A stretch of DNA of 21,892 bases, taken from the NCBI GenBank assembly GCA_014904985.1, contig MU129034.1, positions 1 through 21,892 on the forward strand, in the 5' to 3' direction. Source of the stretch: Hydnum rufescens UP504. Lineage: Eukaryota; Basidiomycota; Agaricomycetes; Cantharellales; Hydnaceae. Each line of letters starts with the position of its first letter. The stretch's first letter is position 1. The translations under genes and the position numbers were made by a program. This document shows positions 17,814 through 21,892 of the stretch, piece after piece. The notes below the pieces were generated by a model. It was not told where the DNA came from, did not search any database, and saw only the letters and a program-made list of their open reading frames with translations.

Positions 17814-18225
17814 CCAGTGGCAGCATTGGCACCCTTGTCAGCACCTGTCATTCCCTCATTCCCCATGTGAGTCCATGGAGTTGCCAATCCAGACTCCCCC
17901 TCCTCCTCTACCCCCAGTCCCTGAATCCACATCACCTGTCCCAATCCATACTCCATCCACATCATTACAGTCCTTTGACACCTTGGACACCTTTGGAGTA
18001 CCCAGGCATACACTGCCTTGGAAGTACATATGCTGTTGGAGGGATAAATCCCTACACCATAGAAACCCCATCCGAGGCCAATTTTACAAACAAACAAACA
18101 AATTGATCATCCATCTGATCCTTAATTTTCACACCCTTCATTCATTGGAGAAACAGTCCAAATTCTACACATCTGAAACCCATCATTCCACGTCGTTCCT
18201 TTGCCTTAAGGGTGAAGAATTGTGA
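17662..18225 (+). CDS. Hypothetical single-pass membrane protein (187 aa)
   Basis: I do not recognise this. The frame starts MAPTSSNALVSSLPPFT, has one strong transmembrane helix of about 22 residues (GVIVILAIIGISLIIIALIL, about residues 19-38), then a Pro-rich tail (PPPPLPPVPES) and a low-complexity C-terminus. The layout of a short Ser/Thr N-terminus, one helix and a Pro-rich tail resembles a type III or single-pass protein. Only the first 50 codons are shared with R1. The tail after about residue 51 has no support, and a frame change there would give other Pro/Ser/Thr-rich sequence. It may be the 5' end of a host gene or of an unidentified repeat. Confidence 0.3.
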   Translation: MAPTSSNALVSSLPPFTTGVIVILAIIGISLIIIALILSGLGQQAMGWVVNQWQHWHPCQHLSFPHSPCESMELPIQTPPPPLPPVPESTSPVPIHTPSTSLQSFDTLDTFGVPRHTLPWKYICCWRDKSLHHRNPIRGQFYKQTNKLIIHLILNFHTLHSLEKQSKFYTSETHHSTSFLCLKGEEL

Positions 18226-18299
18226 TTATGTAATGACATGGACTGTGCCTGGCCTTCGTTCTGGACCCATGGACCCATCACATGATTCAAAAAGGGATT

Positions 18300-18605
18300 A
18301 TGTCACTCTAAAGGAGTATTTTTCGAATTTCTCCATCATTTTTGATCGGATCAACTTGAAACGACCGCGCCCAGAAAGATACGAATCGTACCTATCGAAA
18401 GATACCAAACACGAAACGAACGGATCAAAACTGCGGTCCCTGTAACAATATCTTTCCATGATTCATACTCTGAAGGAGTATTTCTTGATTTTCGAAGCCA
18501 ATTCTTATCGGATTCATTCGCGAGTACCACACCCTGAAAGCTGTTAAAAATGCGCATGGAATGGTACAAAGGGCAAAACGAGCGGACGCGAACTCCATTT
18601 TTCAC
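18300..18605. repeat. Two degenerate copies of a ~162-bp tandem unit
   Basis: CTCTAAAGGAGTATTTTT near 18306 and CTCTGAAGGAGTATTTCT near 18468 head two segments. These continue with alignable landmarks: ATCGGAT, then ACCGCGCCCAGAAAG versus ACCACACCCTGAAAG, then CGAAACGAACGGA versus CAAAACGAGCGGA. It is rich in CpG, unlike most of the window. Function unknown. Confidence 0.5.
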
Positions 18606-19240
18606 AAGACAACCCCTTCCTCATGACTCCCCCCTTGCTCCACCAACACAAATGACAAATTGGTTCCGGCCCTCTTAATTCCAATGCAAAGGGCACTCAG
18701 GGCGACCTATTCCACCATTCCTTAAGGGAATCTATCCAGTTTCAAGGGAGGAATGCCTTGTAAAGTGTTTTTTTGTCTCTTTTTCACTTGATTCTTGAAT
18801 ATCTCCACCAGTTTGAAGCTTTTGACTTCATTTCTTTTTCATTATGCTTCCCTTATCTCCGCTTTTCTTCCAGAATTTTGAATTGTGGTCTGGAATGTAT
18901 ATAAAGGGGAGGGAGCATGTAAATATTTGGTTTTTCCCCCTATCACAGTCTGAGGCACTGAAGTATTGCCACTGTCTGGAGGAGATTTCCCACTTGTCAA
19001 GACTGTGTACAGCCGCATTTAGACTGAATAGTCAAGAGGACAACTTCAGGGTGTGGCCTTGACATCTTATTTTGTGACACTGATCTACTCCCTTGAGCAA
19101 TCACTGTTCATTGGGATTTTCTATTATCCTAAAAGACCTTCATTTTCCCAGACCTGAATATTCGAATTGTCCCTGTGGCTCCCTTCATTTGTCCTATCCT
19201 CAACGACATGGACAGTAGTTGGATTGGTTCACAACCATCC
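18606..19240. other. Non-coding stretch, nothing recognised
   Basis: AT-rich and CpG-poor with a few short frames. I see no convincing gene, repeat or promoter. The left border of the gypsy 5' LTR may lie in its right part, but I cannot place it. Confidence 0.4.
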
Positions 19241-19453
19241 TGCTTACAACGCTAAGGGGATACATATGGAAGTTGGGGCATAGCCATGTGGAGGTGCGCA
19301 CAGGATTCGTAACACAGCTGTGTCAGCTTAGTGAGGCTTAGTGATGGTGGATGTGGAGGCTGACTGATGGGCTGTGGAGCTGGCATTCTAGGAGGATCCG
19401 GAAGGTTATGGAAGATGGCGGAAGGCTCTGGAAGGCTGGAGGCTGTGTGCAGG

Positions 19454-19466
19454 AAATAGTATTTAT
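19454..19466 (+). promoter_or_regulatory. TATA box of the gypsy 5' LTR/leader
   Basis: AGTATTTATAGCCC lies about 245 bp before the Gag ATG at 19710 and is followed by the leader repeats. This is the arrangement of a U3-R boundary. Confidence 0.45.
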
Positions 19467-19502
19467 AGCCCTTCACAGTTGGGGGATCACCAGTTTTGAT
19501 CT

Positions 19503-19583
19503 CTCAGGATTCCCACTGCGATAGGTGCGAGACTTGTGTGTCCCTTGTTGTGTGGTGTATACTCAGGATTCCCACTGCGATAG
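19503..19583 (+). repeat. 22-bp direct repeats in the gypsy leader
   Basis: CTCAGGATTCCCACTGCGAT plus AG occurs at 19503-19524 and again, identical, at 19562-19583, 59 bp apart. One copy may mark the LTR end with the start of the primer site, but the sequence does not match a tRNA end I recognise. Confidence 0.75.
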
Positions 19584-19709
19584 CGTGTGGTTAATTAATC
19601 TCTTTCCTGTTTCTGTTTGTGGCTTCGATGGCAGTGTTGCCCTGACAGAAGATCAAAACTCATCTCTTCAACCCCACAAACATCTTCCTTATCCCTTCTA
19701 CCTCTCCTC

Positions 19710-20892
19710 ATGGACGAAATCCCTGCTGATGCCTTCTCTGTCTTCAGTGCTGCTGGAGAAGGCCTTTGTCAAATGATGGAGGCACAACAATGACGGTACG
19801 AGCAGTTGGAGCAACAGAACCTTGTACTCCAGAACCTAGTGACTTGCCTTCAGACTGATGCCTCTTCTCGTGAAACTCTGATGGCTGAAGTTGAGGCAAT
19901 TACCAAGACTGTTGTTGAGAACCTCCCTGCTCCTGTTGTTGGAGTTCCTCCTGCTCCTGCCACTACTCCTTCCATCTCTGCACGTCCCCCAAAGGCAGCT
20001 GATCCAGAGGTCTTTGGTGGTGATCAAAAGAAGGCTGATCCCTTCGTCCGCGCTCTCAAACTTAACATTGCTATTTGACCCAACTCCTTTCCCAGTGATC
20101 AGACAAAGATCCTCTATGCCCTCTCCTACATGCAAGGAGGCAGTGCTGGTGATTGGGCTTCCAACTACACACATGCTATCCTTGATGGCGATTCTCCCTT
20201 CCCTGATTGGGAAACCTTTTGCACCCACTTTGAGGCAGCCTTCGGTGATGCAGACCGAGAGGCTCATGCCTGTCAGCGACTTCATACCTTGAAGATGACT
20301 TGAGGGATGACAGCTGAGGAGTATACAATGGCCTTTGAGGCCATATCTGGGAAGACAGGCTTTAATGATGGAGCCTTGATGGATGCTTATGAGCATGGAC
20401 TGCTCCGTAGCTTGGTCAAGAAGATACACCTTGACACCCTCCCTATGTCCCTTCAAGAATGGAAGGACAAAGCCACTCGCATTGATAAGTTGTGGCATCG
20501 CTTTAATGAACAGCACTCCTTCTCTCCCACCAACCCTCACCAGGACAATCATCCAGGAACAATTAGACCTTTCCGCCCTCCCACTACTACCCCTCAAACT
20601 CTTCCAACCTCTTTCCATCCTGCTGCTGCTGCTGCACCCTCCTCCTCCACCTATGAACCTATGGACATAGACTCCAATTGTCGTCAGAATAATCCTCACT
20701 GAGTCGCTGGTCTGTGCTGGAATTGTAACAAACCTGGGCATATTGCCAGAGACTGCCCTGAGCCCCCATGCTCTCATTCAGTCCGAGGTGCTCTGTCATC
20801 TGAGCAGATGGAGGAAGTGGTAGAGAAAGTTCATGCTACTCTGGCACCCAAATCTGCTGAGGATGGAAATGAGGGTGTGGCAAAGGATTTTT
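19710..20892 (+). pseudogene. Gypsy Gag (retrotrans_gag plus zinc knuckle)
   Basis: Starts at ATG 19710 (MDEIPADAFSVFSAAGEGL) with a coiled-coil-like Gln/Glu/Leu stretch. Then come the Ala/Pro linker, the capsid-like domain (AADPEVFGGDQKKADPFVRA, KILYALSYMQGGSAGDWA, WETFCTHFEAAFGDADREA, TAEEYTMAFEAISGKTG), and the nucleocapsid knuckle CWNCNKPGHIARDC (CX2CX4HX4C, about 20716-20757). A single frame runs throughout. It is interrupted by TGA at 19791-19793, 20076-20078, 20301-20303 and 20700-20702, and finally stops near 20892. Confidence 0.82.
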
Positions 20893-21094
20893 AAAGACAT
20901 TGACAGTGAAGGACACGCCCTGTTTGACAAACCAATTCTCTCTTCTTTCAACTTGTACAGTAGGACCCACAATGGACATGTTTGATCATGTTGACATTGA
21001 TGGCCTACATGAAAGAGAAGATGTGTCATTATCCACAAGCCCACCACTCTATATCTATTCCACACACCTTCGCTGAGCTACTGAGCTGAAGGTC

Positions 21095-21430
21095 CATCTA
21101 CAGACCCTAGACAGTGGCCAGCCTATGGCAGTTGATGCCCTGCTTGATTCTGGAGTGACAGGGATGTTCATTGATCAGGAGTTTGTCAAGGCCAAAAATC
21201 TTACTACTTGGCAACTCCCATGGCTGATTCCGCTTTACAACATTGATGGCACCCTTAACGATGCTGGCTCAGTTCGAGAAGAAGTCGACCTCCTGATGCA
21301 CTTTGGCAACCATTCAGAGAAAAGTACATTTGCTGTGACTAGCCTGGATGGGTTCCCCTCATTGTAGGGCATACCTGGCTTGTTCATCATAACCCTGAGA
21401 TCAACTGGTCAATGGGTAAGGTAGGCAATG
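21095..21430 (+). pseudogene. Gypsy aspartic protease (retropepsin)
   Basis: Cleaves the polyprotein. It reads MAVDALLDSGVTGMFIDQEF, with the catalytic D-S-G (usually DSGAT; here Val, a C-to-T type change), then LYNIDGTLNDAGS. After a one-base frame change at about 21358 it continues VGHTWLVHHNPEINWSMGKV, the conserved second half. It is separated from Gag by about 200 bp with several stops, so the original polyprotein is broken. Confidence 0.75.
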
Positions 21431-21892
21431 ACACGGTGTCCTGATGGATGTGGGTTGCGATCGCGTCTGCATTGTCGTAGCAAAGGAAAACTCTGGATGC
21501 AGCCTTAACCCCTCTGCATCTGTATCTCCACCTGGTCCTCTTCATCGCACAGTTGCCAAGGAGACCCTATCCTATCTTTGCCCAGTCAGTCCATCTGGGC
21601 AAACGCAAGAGATGGGCATCTCCAGGGCGTATGCCAACAGTTGAGGCCCGAGGGAGATCGCAAGGGTGATAGAAATTTGCCACACCACCACTCTTCCCCA
21701 TTGTCTTCGCTTGACCAGACCATGCCCTCGCCTCCCTCTTTCATAGAAGAGCCTAGTCCAGGTGTTCTATCAAATAAAACGGGTGAGAGCTCGCCTGGTG
21801 ATAACCGGGAAGATGTGCATGGGGAAGATCATATCTTTGTAGTCTTCCTTCACCCTGAAGAGCATATCTCTGCAACTGAATCTATATCCACC

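Larger units (their letters stand above)
19240..21892 (+). mobile_element. Ty3/gypsy retrotransposon, 5' portion (runs off the window)
   Basis: A TATA-bearing leader is followed by Gag with a CCHC knuckle and an aspartic protease, in gypsy order. The last readable residues (EDHIFVVFLHPEEHISATES, about 21825-21886) are the linker that precedes RT in fungal gypsy polyproteins. RT, RNase H, integrase and the 3' LTR would lie to the right. LTR borders are not proven. Confidence 0.75.

Noticed and set aside
19836..20777. 313-residue minus-strand reading frame
   Set aside because: It is antisense to the gypsy Gag, whose motifs and zinc knuckle are clear on the plus strand; no recognisable motif in the antisense frame.

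Overview
This window reads as a transposon graveyard from a basidiomycete fungus, most likely an agaricomycete. The host assignment is inference. It rests on a relic of the fungal/eukaryotic ribosome-biogenesis gene NIP7 with a short GT-AG intron, and on the TE mix: tyrosine-recombinase (YR) retrotransposons, Ty1/copia and Ty3/gypsy. I find no intact host gene and no bacterial-type operon.

Layout, left to right. 1-325: decayed NIP7 fragment. 379-915: a 537-bp element with inverted ends that contains a minus-strand tRNA-like (Pol III) module. 1058-6792: a complete but dead YR retrotransposon (E1) with gag, RT/RNase H and YR on the plus strand, bounded by split direct repeats in the order A1-ORFs-B1-A2-B2 (Ngaro-like). 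6793-8200: non-coding DNA with essentially no CpG and a possible solo LTR. About 8200-10991: a second, older copy of the same YR family on the minus strand (E2), cut off inside RT. 10992-11219: a 228-bp block (R1) encoding a one-helix membrane peptide, repeated at 17586-17813 (R2). 11220-13214: an indel-riddled copy of 15718-17585, probably unpolished long-read sequence. 13216-16638: a truncated copia element on the minus strand (LTR, half-tRNA-type primer site, Gag-protease-integrase-start of RT). 16639-17585: its flank, with a perfect 17-bp-arm hairpin and a palindromic minisatellite. 17586-19240: R2 and its longer reading frame, a 162-bp degenerate tandem pair, then nothing recognisable. 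19240-21892: the 5' part of a gypsy element (promoter/leader, Gag, zinc knuckle, retropepsin), running off the window.

The unifying story is decay at CpG sites. Where I could read the frame, the element reading frames are interrupted by TGA, each explained by CGA to TGA. Several catalytic residues are hit in the same way, and 6.7-11.2 kb has lost almost every CpG. This fits cytosine methylation followed by deamination. The most unusual points are the textbook split-direct-repeat architecture of E1, a 252-nt in-frame intron-like insert in its RT, the R1/R2 pair whose differences are nearly all CpG decay in opposite directions, and the low-quality duplicate at 11.2-13.2 kb.
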